The notes: generated from the sequence alone by a model not told the origin. A stretch of DNA of 64,000 bases from Psychrobacter sp. JB385 (GCF_900163785.1 NZ_FUKN01000014.1:434001-498000); one strand, 5' to 3'. Numbered from the stretch's first letter, positions 34,682 to 44,964 are shown. Numbers and translations: made by a program.

Positions 34682-35611
34682 ATGGCAGGTGCCAGTCTAC
34701 TAACCTTACTTGATGATATCAGTGTGATATTGGATGACGTTTCTGTCATGACAAAAGTCGCTGCCAAAAAAACCGCTGGTGTACTGGGTGACGATTTGGC
34801 ACTGAATGCTGAGCAAGTCTCTGGTGTCAAAGCCAATCGCGAGTTGCCCGTGATTTGGGCAGTCGCCAAAGGCTCACTGGTTAACAAACTGATTTTAGTA
34901 CCCGCAGCGCTATTGATCAGTGCTGTTTATCCTCCTCTGATTACCTTTTTATTGATGTGTGGCGGCTTATTTTTGGTATATGAAGGCGCAGAAAAAGTTA
35001 TTCATCGATTTTGGCCTCATGCATTGCCGCATGATGAAGAACAAAACGCACGCCGAAAAGCCAATGCTGATGAGACGGTAGATTTGGTTGCTTTTGAAAA
35101 ACAAAAAATCAAAGGCGCAATACGGACAGATTTTATTTTATCCGCTGAGATTATCGTCATTGCACTGGGTTCAATGGTAAGCGCCACCTTGCTAGAGAGA
35201 AGCTTGTCTTTGTCTATTTTGGCGATAGGTATCACCATTGGTATTTATGGCTTAGTGGCGGGTATTGTCAAGATCGACGATGCAGGTTTGCATCTGATGG
35301 AGCAAGAAGGTAGCTTTAAACAAAAACTGGGTAAGCTGATGTTTGCTGCGGCACCCAAATTGATGAAGTTTTTGTCCATCGCGGGTACTTTAGCGATGTT
35401 CCTAGTTGGAGGAGGTATCTTGGTACATGGTATTAGCTTCTTGCATCATGGAGTAGAAGACATCGCGCATCTGACGGGTATTTTTGAAAGCTTGACCGCC
35501 GCCATTTTAAATGGGGTTATTGGTTTTATCATTGGTGCGGTGGTTGTCGCTATTTTTACGGTCATTGGTAAAATGCGTGGTAAAGATGATCATGCCTCAT
35601 CGGCCCATTAA
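34682..35611 (+). CDS. DUF808 inner-membrane protein (YedI-like)
   Basis: An integral membrane protein of about 309 aa from the DUF808 family (E. coli YedI), whose function is unknown. The N-terminus MAGASLLTLLDDISVILDDVSVMTKVAAKKTAGVLGDDLALNA is nearly invariant in the family. Hydrophobic segments lie at about residues 72-110, 160-215 and 240-300. A charged loop (HDEEQNARRKANADE) is in the middle. The ATG at 34682 is chosen because AAGGAG lies about 9 nt upstream and the family N-terminus begins there; the upstream frame to 34592 has no support. A terminator follows. It stands alone between dsbC and rne, giving no clue to its job. Confidence 0.9.
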   Translation: MAGASLLTLLDDISVILDDVSVMTKVAAKKTAGVLGDDLALNAEQVSGVKANRELPVIWAVAKGSLVNKLILVPAALLISAVYPPLITFLLMCGGLFLVYEGAEKVIHRFWPHALPHDEEQNARRKANADETVDLVAFEKQKIKGAIRTDFILSAEIIVIALGSMVSATLLERSLSLSILAIGITIGIYGLVAGIVKIDDAGLHLMEQEGSFKQKLGKLMFAAAPKLMKFLSIAGTLAMFLVGGGILVHGISFLHHGVEDIAHLTGIFESLTAAILNGVIGFIIGAVVVAIFTVIGKMRGKDDHASSAH

Positions 35612-35634
35612 TCATAATTAATCGACCTAATAAT

Positions 35635-35674
35635 AAAAAAGCCCCAAAGTTGTTATCAACTTTGGGGCTTTTTT
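35635..35674. terminator. Bidirectional terminator between the DUF808 gene and rne
   Basis: AAAAAAGCCCCAAAGTTG and CAACTTTGGGGCTTTTTT form a 12-bp GC-rich stem, placed between converging genes. Confidence 0.93.
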
Positions 35675-35696
35675 GTTTTACCCTGTGCAGCTAGGG

Positions 35697-38600
35697 TTAG
35701 CTTTCATTGTTGGTATCGTCAGCTTCTAGCTTTTCAGCTTGCGTTGGCTTTTTGTGGTCAACTTTTGGCTTACGACTGCGGGCTTTTGGCACTTTTGGCG
35801 TGGTTAGATTGAACATGCCTGTTTGTGGTAACAATTGCTCTGCTACATTTTCAATCATGTTTTTATAACTGGCAATCGTGGTTTTTGATTTGGCCGCCTG
35901 GCTGTCTTCTTTGGTCGGTTGTTCGACCTCAGAGGCAGCTGCTTGCTCAGTGCTCGAAGCGCTAGCAGTTTGTACATGATCAGCGTCGATGTCTGTACGT
36001 TCTGTTTCTGCGTTTTGAATACCCATACCGTCATTATCAGCTTGCACGTTATCTGTCTTAGATAGCGTTTGATCAGCTTCCAATAACTGCTCACTCTCCA
36101 TACTGACATTGTCTGTCTGAGCTTGAGTGGTCAGAGCTGTTGCTTCGACATTCTGAGCTTCCACATCATGGACAGCTTCTTCATAGGCCGCTTGTTGAGG
36201 CTCAACCACTGGTTCATCAGCGGTCTTTGCTGCTGTCTCAGCATCTTTTTCTGACACAGTACCTTGATTCGCTGATTCTTGACTCGCTAATTCTTGATAG
36301 TCAGGATGCTGACCGCGCGGATCATTGCTTGCACGCTTACCAATAGCACGTGGTTTGACGTCTGTTTTACCTTGCGCGGTGGCAAACTGACTGACGGCTT
36401 GTGTCATTACCTCAAAACGCGCTAAGTAATCCACGGTCAAGGGCTGATAGCCATAGTTGCTAAAGTCAAAGCTGTTACCAGTAAGATCAGTAGAGTGCTG
36501 ATTATCGCTTATCGTACTTTCAACATCGGCGCCACTATCAGCCTCTTGCGCTTGCTTAGTAAGCATGGCGATGGTTTCGATAAAGCAATGAATCACGCCT
36601 TCTTCTGCCAAGCGAGTTTGCGCTTCTGGTAGCGTGGCTCGGATGAACTCTCCAACCGTACCGCGAATGGTAGGCGCACTTACCACAGCTTTTGGTTTTT
36701 GAGACACGGGTGCTTGCACCTGCTGGCGGCGTACCACACGTGGGTCGTTACTGGCTTGACCAAACTTCTCAGCCGTTACGTAGCGTGTGGCAAATAGAGC
36801 GTCATGAGTTAGCTGAAGGGCAGAGTTACTTGCCGCATGAGCGTCATCAGAGCTAGCGCTTTCTTGAGCCTTAGGCGCTATCTTTGCACTGGCGTCTACC
36901 TTTGCATCAGTAGCAACATCTGCTTTCTGCTGGGTTTCTTGATGCTTCGATGACGTTTGACCATCATCAGTTTTGGCATCAGCTGACTTTAAGTTCTCAG
37001 CTTGATGCTCTGCAACGTGGTTATCAGACGTTGGCTGTTTCTCTGTAGCAGAGGCTTTTTTAGTATCATCATTGCCAGATTTAGATGCACTCTTTTGAGC
37101 CTTATCGTCAGTCGCTTTTATCTCAGCGTCGTCAGATTTAGGCGTATCTTTTGCAGTCCCTTTATCTGTCGCTTTTGGCTCAGTACTTTTCTCAGTAGAA
37201 TGCTTTGCATCATTCTGTTGGTCAGTATGTGCTTTTGTTGCATCGTCTTTCGACACATCCTTGGCTTCGCTTTGGTTTTTCACAGACTGCGGCTTTGCCT
37301 GAGTAGACTTACTGTCATCTAGCGAAAGATGGACGACTTCTGGCGTTTTGAGCGCAACGGGTGCTTCATTGACCTGTAGTACCACTTCATTAGGGTCTTG
37401 ATTGCGGCGCCCGTTTGTCGAGTGTTTGTTGCCGTTAGACTCTTTACTCGTCTGCTGGACGTTATCAGCTGTTAACGTCTCACCGCGCTCAAGCTTGCCA
37501 CGCGAGCCACGTTGACTGTGCGATTTACGTTTAGCACGGGTTTGCTCAGCAGCATTATCGCTTTTGTCTTCAGCGTCATGACGCTCATTGGTATTGCGCT
37601 TGTTGTTCTGCTGATTGTTGTCTTGGTGATTACTGTCTTGACGGTTATTGCGATTACGGTCATTAGGACGTTTATTATCCTGCTGACGCTTATCTTGATT
37701 GTCAGAAGATTTGTCATCGCCGTTATTTGATGTTTGGCCACCAGTGTTGGCATCTACTTCAGTATTGGTGTCATCTGTCTGCTCTTTTCTTTGACGCGGC
37801 TTAGACGATCTGGACTTACGTGACTTACGTCTTCTTCTGTCTTCGTTATTACTGTCGTCTGTATCACTATCCGAATGGCGGCGAGCTTGCTGACGATTGG
37901 CATTGCTCTCTGATGACTCGGCATCTTTCTTTTGCGAGTCGTTTTGCTGAGTGGCTGGTGTACTGTTTGAGGCAGTGTTTAATGCATTGCTATCCACTTG
38001 TCCAAACGAACCCAAGCTTTGCGCGCCGGTATTGACCAATGCTTCAATCGCTTCTGCGGCATCGCTGCTACTGACACTAGGCGTCGTAGTAGCTTGCGGG
38101 GCTTGAGCAAACAGATTGGATAACCAAGCAACCGCTTGCGGCTGGGCGTTTGCAGGCGTACTAACAGGCTGCGATGCTGCGGGCGCAGGTGCAACACTTT
38201 GGCTGGGCTGCGGTGCCCGCGTAGCAGGAGCGTTGTTAGCATTTTTTTGGTTGCGATGATCGTTGCTATGATTGGTGCTATGCTCAACGGTATCGCTTTG
38301 CTTACTAGCAGCTTTATTGTCTGCTACCTGACGTGGCTGACGCGTTGGCTGCTGTTCTGGACGCTCTTTTTCAGCCGTTTGCCAATCCACATTGTAGCCA
38401 AGATCGCTGTGTTCTTGTTGCTGAGTATCCGTGATACGCTCATAGCTCGATGGGGCAAAACCATCACGGTTGAAGTGCAGCTTAAAGTTAGGCGATTCTA
38501 AATGTGCGTGTGGCAAAATCGTGATACGAGTCCCGCTATCTTGTTCAAGATAAACCAAACTATCGCGCTTTTCATTCAATAAAAATGCAGCGATGTCAGT

Positions 38601-39920
38601 GGGTACTTCTGCCTGTACTTCACCTTGACGCTCTTTTAATGCAATTTGTTCAATTTGACGCATGATGGATAGCGACAATGAACGCAGGTCACGAATCATG
38701 CCATTACCATGGCAGCGTGGACAGATATAACCTGTTGACTCTTCTAATGATGGACGCAGGCGCTGACGGCTCATCTCCATTAGACCAAATTTAGAGATAT
38801 CACCGAATTGGACGCGCGCGCGATCATATTTGGTGGCATCGACAAGGCGTTTTTCGACTTCTTTTTGATGTTTGTTGTCATTCATATCAATAAAATCAAT
38901 GACAATCAAACCACCCATGTCACGCAGACGTAGCTGGCGAGCAATCTCGTCAGCGGCTTCTAGGTTGGTATGATAGGCGGTTTCAGCAACGTCTGAGCCT
39001 TTGGTAGATTTGGCCGAGTTGATATCGATAGACACCAACGCTTCCGTTTGATCGATAACAATTGAGCCGCCTGATGGCAGACGTACTTCACGCTGATAAG
39101 CGGTTTCGATTTGTTTTTCGATGTTAAAGCGCGAAAACATCGGCTCATAATCGGTATATTTGCGCAGTTTTTCTGCTTGCTTTGGCATGACGGCATCAAT
39201 GAAACCTGCCGCTTCGATATAAGCGTTTTCATTATCGATCCAAATTTCAGCAATATCATCACGCAGATAATCACGGACAGCACGTGTGACCACACCTGCT
39301 TCTTGGTGAACCAAGCGCGGTGATGGGTATTTTTGGTTTTGTTCTTGGATGGCTTGCCAGATATTGAGTAGATGGTTCAAATCGTGCTGTAAGTCTTCTT
39401 GGGTTTTGCCAATCCCAGCGGTACGAATGATGACGCTCATGCCTTTTGGCAAATCAAGGTTGCTCAACATACGCTTCATGTCTTCACGCAGTTTGCCTGA
39501 GATTTGACGTGAGATACCACCGCCGCGAGGGTTGTTTGGCATTAATACCAGATAGCGTCCCGCCAATGACACATAAGTCGATAAAGCAGCGCCCTTGTTG
39601 CCGCGCTCTTCTTTTTCGACTTGGACGATCAGCTCATCGCCTTCTTTAATCAGTTTTTTGATGTTTTCGTCGCGTGGATTGCCGCTTAAGTATTCAGCAG
39701 AGATTTCACGAATCGGCAAGAAGCCTTGGCGCTGTGAGCCATATTCGACAAACACAGCCTCAAGTGACGGTTCGACACGAGTCACATGGCCTTTATAGAT
39801 ATTGGATTTTTTTTGTTCACGAGTACGGTTTTCTAAGTCAAAATCGTACAGATGATTGCCTTTGCACAAGGCAACACGAATTTCTTCGTTTTGAGTAGCG
39901 TTGATCAAGATGCGTTTCAT
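35697..39920 (-). CDS. rne: Ribonuclease E
   Basis: RNase E is the main endonuclease for mRNA decay and rRNA/tRNA maturation. The N-terminus MKRILINATQNEEIRVALCKGNHLYDFDLE is typical. The S1 domain (about 35-120) follows, then the DNase-I-like catalytic core with the magnesium-binding Asp in VSIDINSAKST and LIVIDFIDMND, and the zinc-link TGYICPRCHGNGMIRDL, all within the first 420 residues or so. The remainder, nearly 900 residues, is low in complexity: first Gln/Pro/Ala-rich, then a long Arg/Asn/Asp/Lys-rich tract (about 690-1050), then Glu/Ala/Thr-rich to a basic end (KVPKARSRKPKVDHKK). This tail would be the degradosome scaffold, but no E. coli binding motifs are recognisable. At 1407 aa it exceeds E. 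coli Rne (1061). Confidence 0.95.
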   Translation of the reverse strand: MKRILINATQNEEIRVALCKGNHLYDFDLENRTREQKKSNIYKGHVTRVEPSLEAVFVEYGSQRQGFLPIREISAEYLSGNPRDENIKKLIKEGDELIVQVEKEERGNKGAALSTYVSLAGRYLVLMPNNPRGGGISRQISGKLREDMKRMLSNLDLPKGMSVIIRTAGIGKTQEDLQHDLNHLLNIWQAIQEQNQKYPSPRLVHQEAGVVTRAVRDYLRDDIAEIWIDNENAYIEAAGFIDAVMPKQAEKLRKYTDYEPMFSRFNIEKQIETAYQREVRLPSGGSIVIDQTEALVSIDINSAKSTKGSDVAETAYHTNLEAADEIARQLRLRDMGGLIVIDFIDMNDNKHQKEVEKRLVDATKYDRARVQFGDISKFGLMEMSRQRLRPSLEESTGYICPRCHGNGMIRDLRSLSLSIMRQIEQIALKERQGEVQAEVPTDIAAFLLNEKRDSLVYLEQDSGTRITILPHAHLESPNFKLHFNRDGFAPSSYERITDTQQQEHSDLGYNVDWQTAEKERPEQQPTRQPRQVADNKAASKQSDTVEHSTNHSNDHRNQKNANNAPATRAPQPSQSVAPAPAASQPVSTPANAQPQAVAWLSNLFAQAPQATTTPSVSSSDAAEAIEALVNTGAQSLGSFGQVDSNALNTASNSTPATQQNDSQKKDAESSESNANRQQARRHSDSDTDDSNNEDRRRRKSRKSRSSKPRQRKEQTDDTNTEVDANTGGQTSNNGDDKSSDNQDKRQQDNKRPNDRNRNNRQDSNHQDNNQQNNKRNTNERHDAEDKSDNAAEQTRAKRKSHSQRGSRGKLERGETLTADNVQQTSKESNGNKHSTNGRRNQDPNEVVLQVNEAPVALKTPEVVHLSLDDSKSTQAKPQSVKNQSEAKDVSKDDATKAHTDQQNDAKHSTEKSTEPKATDKGTAKDTPKSDDAEIKATDDKAQKSASKSGNDDTKKASATEKQPTSDNHVAEHQAENLKSADAKTDDGQTSSKHQETQQKADVATDAKVDASAKIAPKAQESASSDDAHAASNSALQLTHDALFATRYVTAEKFGQASNDPRVVRRQQVQAPVSQKPKAVVSAPTIRGTVGEFIRATLPEAQTRLAEEGVIHCFIETIAMLTKQAQEADSGADVESTISDNQHSTDLTGNSFDFSNYGYQPLTVDYLARFEVMTQAVSQFATAQGKTDVKPRAIGKRASNDPRGQHPDYQELASQESANQGTVSEKDAETAAKTADEPVVEPQQAAYEEAVHDVEAQNVEATALTTQAQTDNVSMESEQLLEADQTLSKTDNVQADNDGMGIQNAETERTDIDADHVQTASASSTEQAAASEVEQPTKEDSQAAKSKTTIASYKNMIENVAEQLLPQTGMFNLTTPKVPKARSRKPKVDHKKPTQAEKLEADDTNNES

Positions 39921-41146
39921 ATTGGTATCCTATGAGTACGCATAACAACGATTTGACGGGCTTCTTAGCGGGTTGACAAGTATGGCTAACGGCTAAATTA
40001 GCGTTGACGGATTTTCATTAACAGTAGAACGTAAATGATGGGTTTCATAAAACACATTGGTTTTTCAATGGCTCGTTGTTACCTAAACCTATTAGCACTG
40101 CTAATATTGTCGATGTGAATATAAATTCTATAGGGTGTAAGGCTATACATTCATACTCTGTTATTGGTAGTCTTAGTCCAAATTTTAGTGCGTAAGCATA
40201 CTTAAACTATCAGTGAGTTAAATCATCAGTAAGTTCTGTCGCTAAGCGTGCACACTTTGTAAGAGTGAGAGGCCCAAGTACTGACTTAAAAATACTGATA
40301 CTGAAGCAGTATCGTGCTGTTGCAATCCATCCATCAAAGTCTAGCAATAATATCGCTGTGAGCAGAGCTGCTGTTAGAAAATCAATTATATAAAATAGTC
40401 GTATCAGCAGTTATTCATTTAGGTAAAGCAATTGGTTACACTTTATTTATCGTTCTGTCATACATTACGTCAATAATATTTGGGGTGTTTTAACATTAAG
40501 TATCGCAGCTCCAGTAATCAGCGGGGCGTACTTGGCAAACAGAATACACAACCAAACTGTCGGCATGGTGTCGTATTTACATCTTATTCATCGTTATCTG
40601 TTTGACCACCAATACTTAGGCAGCTATCGATATACTTCTCGATCCTAACGTTAAACCATCCATACTTGCTCAGCTTTGCTCGCGTAAGAAACCATCAGAT
40701 AAGTAGTTATTAAATAATAAATAGTTATCGAATAAAGTCGTTGTCATGCGGGTTGTGAGTCAATGTCGTGTCATTATCAGTCAATAAATAGGCATTTTGC
40801 CAAATTCCATCACACTGATTTTATGAACACAAAGGTATGTAGTGTCACTATTTATTTTATGGCACTGACGATCTCGTGTAATTGATTACAATCAGTGCGG
40901 TTTCCTCAATTTATGGGGGCTTATCTATGAATATCTATCTTTGATATCTGCAAATAGATAATGCGCCCTAAAATCAGATGAAACGTCCAATCTCTACAGG
41001 GTATATAGCGTATGCCACTCTACTAACAAGTAGTAAAAATAGTCATAAACTATCTGAAACAACAATGATTATTGCTACAGCTTCTGCTTAATTGTCGCTC
41101 AACATGCTAAACTATAACAAATCTTTGTGTAAATGCCTAACTAAAA
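39921..41146. other. 1.2 kb gap between divergent rne and rluC
   Basis: No frame with coding character is present. The gap is AT-rich with many stops in all frames. The rne-proximal part could be a long 5' untranslated leader for autoregulation, as in E. coli, but no rne-leader hairpin is recognisable. It could also hold a small RNA, for which I see no terminator. Confidence 0.4.
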
Positions 41147-42172
41147 ATGACGAACTCAAAAATGACTGATGAAGCCCCAGCTCACGAAGCTCCTGCTATT
41201 TTCAATAGCAAAACACGTCCACAAAGCGCTGACGATGAGATCAGCAACTTTGGCAAGGTGAACTACCTTGAAGTCACACGCCATCAGCACGATCAGCGTT
41301 TGGATAATTTTTTGCTCAATCGCTTAAAAGGGCTGCCAAAATCACATATCTATAAAATGATTCGCTCTGATGAAGTGCGCGTCAATAATAAGCGTTGTAA
41401 AGCGCATGATAGAGTGCAGCGTGAAGACGTGGTTCGTATTGCTCCTGTAGAGCTGGCAACGCGTGACAAGCCGATTATCAGCACCGAATTTGCCAACAGC
41501 TTACTGGCGCGTGTGGTTTATGAAGATGAAGGGATGATGGTTCTCAACAAACCTTCTGGTATTGCGGTTCATGGCGGTAGTGGTTTGGATTTTGGTGTTA
41601 TCGAAGCCATGCGTGAGGTAACAGGCAAAAAATACCTAGAGCTGGTACATCGTATCGATAAAGACACATCAGGGCTGCTCATGATCTCCAAAAAACGCTC
41701 AGCGCTCAAAACGTTGCAGCAGCATTTGGTGGACAAAACCATTCAGAAGCACTATCTGTGTCTAGCAAAAGGTCAACCTGTAATGGGTGAGCAGCGTATT
41801 GATGCGCCATTACTACGTTATACCCTTGCTAGTGGTGAGCGCCGTGTCAAAATTGACGCTCAAGATCCACAAGCCAAAGAAAGCCAGACGGATATCATCG
41901 TCCATAGCCGCTTTATGCTGGCAGATCAACCCGTGAGCTTAATTGAAGCCAAGCCACTGACAGGTCGTACCCATCAAATCCGCGTACATTTGGCCCATAT
42001 TGGTCATGCCATCTTAGGGGATGATAAGTACAACGTACATGACAAATCAGGTGTCCATCGTCTGTGTCTCCACGCGTGGCGCTTAGATATTCCAGGCTAC
42101 GAAACCATCATAGCGCCTTTGCCAGATGACATGGCAGACTGGTTGCCAGAGCAAACCAAATTGCCTGAGTAG
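41147..42172 (+). CDS. rluC: 23S rRNA pseudouridine synthase RluC
   Basis: RluC converts uridines 955, 2504 and 2580 (E. coli numbering) of 23S rRNA to pseudouridine. The protein has an S4 RNA-binding domain (about residues 45-105, QRLDNFLLNRLKGLPKSHIYKMIRSDEVRVNNKR) and a catalytic domain with the conserved Asp in LVHRIDKDTSGLLMISK (Asp about 168-170), then the family ends with RTHQIRVHLAHIGHAILGDDKY. No ribosome site marks the start: ATG 41147 or ATG 41162 are both possible. It is divergent to rne, as in many gammaproteobacteria. A long hairpin terminator follows before the HAD gene. RluD is excluded because of the RluC-like rne neighbour, but the distinction is by context. Confidence 0.9.
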   Translation: MTNSKMTDEAPAHEAPAIFNSKTRPQSADDEISNFGKVNYLEVTRHQHDQRLDNFLLNRLKGLPKSHIYKMIRSDEVRVNNKRCKAHDRVQREDVVRIAPVELATRDKPIISTEFANSLLARVVYEDEGMMVLNKPSGIAVHGGSGLDFGVIEAMREVTGKKYLELVHRIDKDTSGLLMISKKRSALKTLQQHLVDKTIQKHYLCLAKGQPVMGEQRIDAPLLRYTLASGERRVKIDAQDPQAKESQTDIIVHSRFMLADQPVSLIEAKPLTGRTHQIRVHLAHIGHAILGDDKYNVHDKSGVHRLCLHAWRLDIPGYETIIAPLPDDMADWLPEQTKLPE

Positions 42173-42229
42173 GGCTTAAGCATAGAAGTCATTATCCAAA
42201 GACGGCTTCTATTGAAACCTATCTTTTTA

Positions 42230-42280
42230 AACGTCACGATACCTTATTATTAATGCTTAATAATTTGCCGTGACGTTTTT
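42230..42280 (+). terminator. Terminator after rluC
   Basis: AACGTCACG pairs with CGTGACGTT; inside, ATTATTAA-TGC-TTAATAAT extends the structure. TTTTTG follows. Confidence 0.75.
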
Positions 42281-42320
42281 GTATCTCCTATTTATTACTG
42301 CTATTCGCTAAGGCCAATTT

Positions 42321-43034
42321 ATGAGTAAATCATCCGTCGTCCCCAATCGAGTACCGACTGAGACTGGCCTGTTATCAGACCATCATCTTTTGGCAGATAA
42401 AACGCTGATTATTTTTGATTGGGATGGCACCTTGATGGATTCTATTGGCTTGATTGTCGAGTCTATGCATGTGGCAGGAGAAGCTCATGGGTTTCAGACG
42501 ACGGACAAAGAGGTACAAGACATCATTGGACTGAGCTTAATGAAGGGCATTGAGATTCTATACCCTCAAGCAAATGATGCGCAAAAGCTGGCCATTCAAC
42601 AAAGTTATGCAGAATACTATATTGCGCATAGTCATCGCACGCCATTTTTTGCGCCAATAGAAGATATGCTCCAGACCCTACAACATCAAGGTAAAAGCCT
42701 TGCGGTCGCCACTGGTAAAAAGAGAAAAGGGCTGGATCGAGTATTGGACGCCTCTGACAGTCATCAGTACTTTATTATGACACGCTGTGCTGATGAAGCA
42801 GGGTCAAAGCCTGATCCGCAAATGCTAACCGACATTTTGAATGAAACACAGCAGCCAATCTCTAATGCCGTTTTTATTGGCGATAGCATTTATGATATTC
42901 AAATGGCCACGCAGTTAGGAATGACCAGTATCGCAGTAAATTATGGCACGGCAACAAGTGCAGAGCTTGCCGCTCAGCAGCCGACTTATCAAGTGGATAC
43001 GCCGCAGGCCTTAGTGGATCTATTATGTGGATAG
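42321..43034 (+). CDS. HAD-superfamily phosphatase (phosphoglycolate phosphatase-like)
   Basis: A soluble haloacid-dehalogenase phosphatase of 237 aa. Motif I is LIIFDWDGTLMDS (nucleophile Asp about residue 31), motif II lies in LAVATGKKRKGLD, and motif IV is VFIGDSIYDIQMA. The cap is a C1 helical insert after motif I, as in phosphoglycolate phosphatase and pyrophosphatase relatives. Substrate cannot be named from these motifs. It follows rluC on the same strand, a pairing common in Moraxellaceae and pseudomonads, though a terminator intervenes. AAGG lies about 10 nt upstream of the ATG. Confidence 0.88.
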   Translation: MSKSSVVPNRVPTETGLLSDHHLLADKTLIIFDWDGTLMDSIGLIVESMHVAGEAHGFQTTDKEVQDIIGLSLMKGIEILYPQANDAQKLAIQQSYAEYYIAHSHRTPFFAPIEDMLQTLQHQGKSLAVATGKKRKGLDRVLDASDSHQYFIMTRCADEAGSKPDPQMLTDILNETQQPISNAVFIGDSIYDIQMATQLGMTSIAVNYGTATSAELAAQQPTYQVDTPQALVDLLCG

Positions 43035-43070
43035 TGCAAAAGCTCTAACTATCTAATAAATACATCAATC

Positions 43071-43108
43071 AAAAAGGGTTTATCGTTATTTGCGATAAAC
43101 CCTTTTTT
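43071..43108. terminator. Bidirectional terminator between the HAD gene and engB
   Basis: AAAAAGGGTTTATCG and CGATAAACCCTTTTTT are exact inverses with a short loop. Confidence 0.92.
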
Positions 43109-43137
43109 GATACAGAAATTGCTTATTGAGCATCTTT

Positions 43138-43890
43138 TTATTTATCAGTGTCTTGTGCTGTATCTAATGATTCATCACTATTTTCAGTATCGTCTGACGC
43201 ACTAAGGTCGGTCTCAATGAGCTTGTCATCGTTAAGCTGATATTCGTACCAGTTACCCATTACGCCAGCCAATTCATCCAAACCTTCTTTTCTTAATGCT
43301 GAAAATAACTGAATCGTACATTTTAAGCCTAACTTTTTCAGTCTTTTACGAGTATTAAGAAGCGCGTTTTTAGACGCGCCATACTTTAGCTTGTCCGCTT
43401 TCGTCAACAAGATATGTACAGGCAGATCACCATCTTTTGCCCAGTGCAGCATTTGCTCGTCAAAGAACTTGAGAGGATGACGAATATCAGTCATCAATAC
43501 CAAACCTGCAAGGCTTGAGCGTGATACCAAATATTCTTCTAGTTCCACCTGCCACTCTTTTTTCATCTCAAGCGGCACCGCAGCATATCCATAACCTGGT
43601 AAATCAACCAATCTTCTATCTGTATTGCCAATACTAAAGAAGTTAATCATCTGCGTACGCCCAGGTGTTTTAGATGAGCGTGCCAGCTGGCGCTGATTGG
43701 TTAAGGCATTAATAGCCGAAGATTTGCCTGCGTTCGAGCGTCCTGCAAAAGCAACCTCTAGTCCCACGTCAGGAGGACAAAGGCGAAAGGTAGGCGCTGA
43801 AGTCATAAACTCAGTTTGCTGAATTTTTTGACGAGATTTGGTGTTGAACAACGCATGTTCTGCGGCAACATCTGTAAACGGGGTACTCAT
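43138..43890 (-). CDS. engB: Ribosome-biogenesis GTPase EngB (YihA/YsxC)
   Basis: EngB is an essential GTPase that aids assembly of the 50S ribosomal subunit. G1 is FAGRSNAGKSSAINAL, a switch-I Thr lies in SKTPGRTQMINFF, G3 is DLPGYGYA, G4 is LTKADKL and G5 is near LFSALRKEG. The core is about 210 aa. The extra C-terminal 35 residues are acidic (DLSASDDTENSDESLDTAQDTDK), with no known role. It is divergent to the cytochrome c5 gene; the engB/cytochrome c neighbourhood is shared with Pseudomonas and Acinetobacter. Confidence 0.95.
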   Translation of the reverse strand: MSTPFTDVAAEHALFNTKSRQKIQQTEFMTSAPTFRLCPPDVGLEVAFAGRSNAGKSSAINALTNQRQLARSSKTPGRTQMINFFSIGNTDRRLVDLPGYGYAAVPLEMKKEWQVELEEYLVSRSSLAGLVLMTDIRHPLKFFDEQMLHWAKDGDLPVHILLTKADKLKYGASKNALLNTRKRLKKLGLKCTIQLFSALRKEGLDELAGVMGNWYEYQLNDDKLIETDLSASDDTENSDESLDTAQDTDK

Positions 43891-44312
43891 AAATGGCTCA
43901 TTAATCTTTAAAAATGGATACAGTCGTGAAATTTAGTCCGCTGGCTATTTTGATGAAACATGAGACAGAAGAACGGTATAAAGTGATGAGAAGTTATTCA
44001 AAAAGTCTATGGTTTTACCAATAAAAAGATAGTCATCTCAATGACTGACTATTCTATACTATTACTGAGCTTACTGATTGAAATAACGATGATTAACATC
44101 ATATAAATACCATCGTAACAATAGATTGCATCAGTCATTTTATCGTTTATCACTGACTAAAACGCGTTACCAAAGCCAAACTATATTTATCTGGGTTTGT
44201 GTGACATACATTGTTACAATGTTTAATAAGATAAGTTCAGTACAATATATGAACGAACGCCGTTTAATAAAATGATTGATTAAACGAATGACGCATCAAC
44301 TGGAGGTGTTCT
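43891..44312. other. Divergent spacer between engB and cytochrome c5
   Basis: Promoter DNA for two genes. It includes a loose dyad ATAGTCA-N10-TGACTAT (about 44027-44050). Nothing else is apparent. Confidence 0.4.
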
Positions 44313-44648
44313 ATGTTCTCAATCACCACGCTTCTAAATCAAACGCACCGTCTTTTAATTGGTAGCGGTGCTGCCTTACTGTTAGGAGGCGCGATGATGA
44401 CCAGCGCTAGTGCGGCTGACATCGCTACTACCTATGATAACTCATGTGCTGCTTGTCATGATAGTGGTGCGCTAAATGCCATTAAAAAAGGGGACAGTGC
44501 TAAGTGGCAGCAACTTATGAAACAAAAGAGTATGCCCGCCCTGATCAGTTCAGTGAAAAATGGAATGACTCAAATGCCTGCTGGCGGTCTCTGTAACAAT
44601 TGTAGCGATGATGATTATCGCAAATTGATTGAATATATGAGCAAGTAA
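44313..44648 (+). CDS. Periplasmic cytochrome c5-type monohaem protein
   Basis: A small exported c-type cytochrome of 111 aa. A signal peptide ends near SASA-AD (residue 35). The haem-binding CAACH is at about residues 45-49, and the axial Met is in TQMPAGG. The end LCNNCSDDDYRKLIEYMSK carries the extra Cys pair typical of cytochrome c5 (CxxCS-D-E). It is a soluble periplasmic electron carrier. A strong GGAGGT ribosome site lies 7 nt before the ATG. It is followed after 316 nt by the dihaem cytochrome c4, its frequent partner in terminal-oxidase electron delivery. Confidence 0.92.
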   Translation: MFSITTLLNQTHRLLIGSGAALLLGGAMMTSASAADIATTYDNSCAACHDSGALNAIKKGDSAKWQQLMKQKSMPALISSVKNGMTQMPAGGLCNNCSDDDYRKLIEYMSK

Positions 44649-44964
44649 TTGGCGTATTGGCACCATTAAACCTTATCAAGTAGGGGCCTAAAACTACAAA
44701 CCATAAATGCGCCTTATGTATGGCTCTCGCTTTGATACGTCGTTGAAAAACTGACGAATGTAACGATTAAGTAGGCAAATGCTACAAAGTCTTGCTATAA
44801 TAATTAAAAATAAACCCTGATGTTAGTAAGTACTTTCAGACTGCTTGTGTCCAAGACCTTAAAATACATGTCTGCCTATTCAGAAAGGGGTAGCTTATAC
44901 TAGGTATCTTATCTGTACAATCACTCTAAATAATGCTTACGCCGAGCTAGTAGGATTTGTATCA
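44649..44964. other. Spacer between the two cytochrome genes
   Basis: Contains no gene and no clear terminator; the second cytochrome probably has its own promoter here. Confidence 0.4.

Noticed and set aside
38136-38501. Long plus-strand frames opposite the rne tail
   Set aside because: They are antisense shadows of a low-complexity coding region; rne itself has clear conserved domains.
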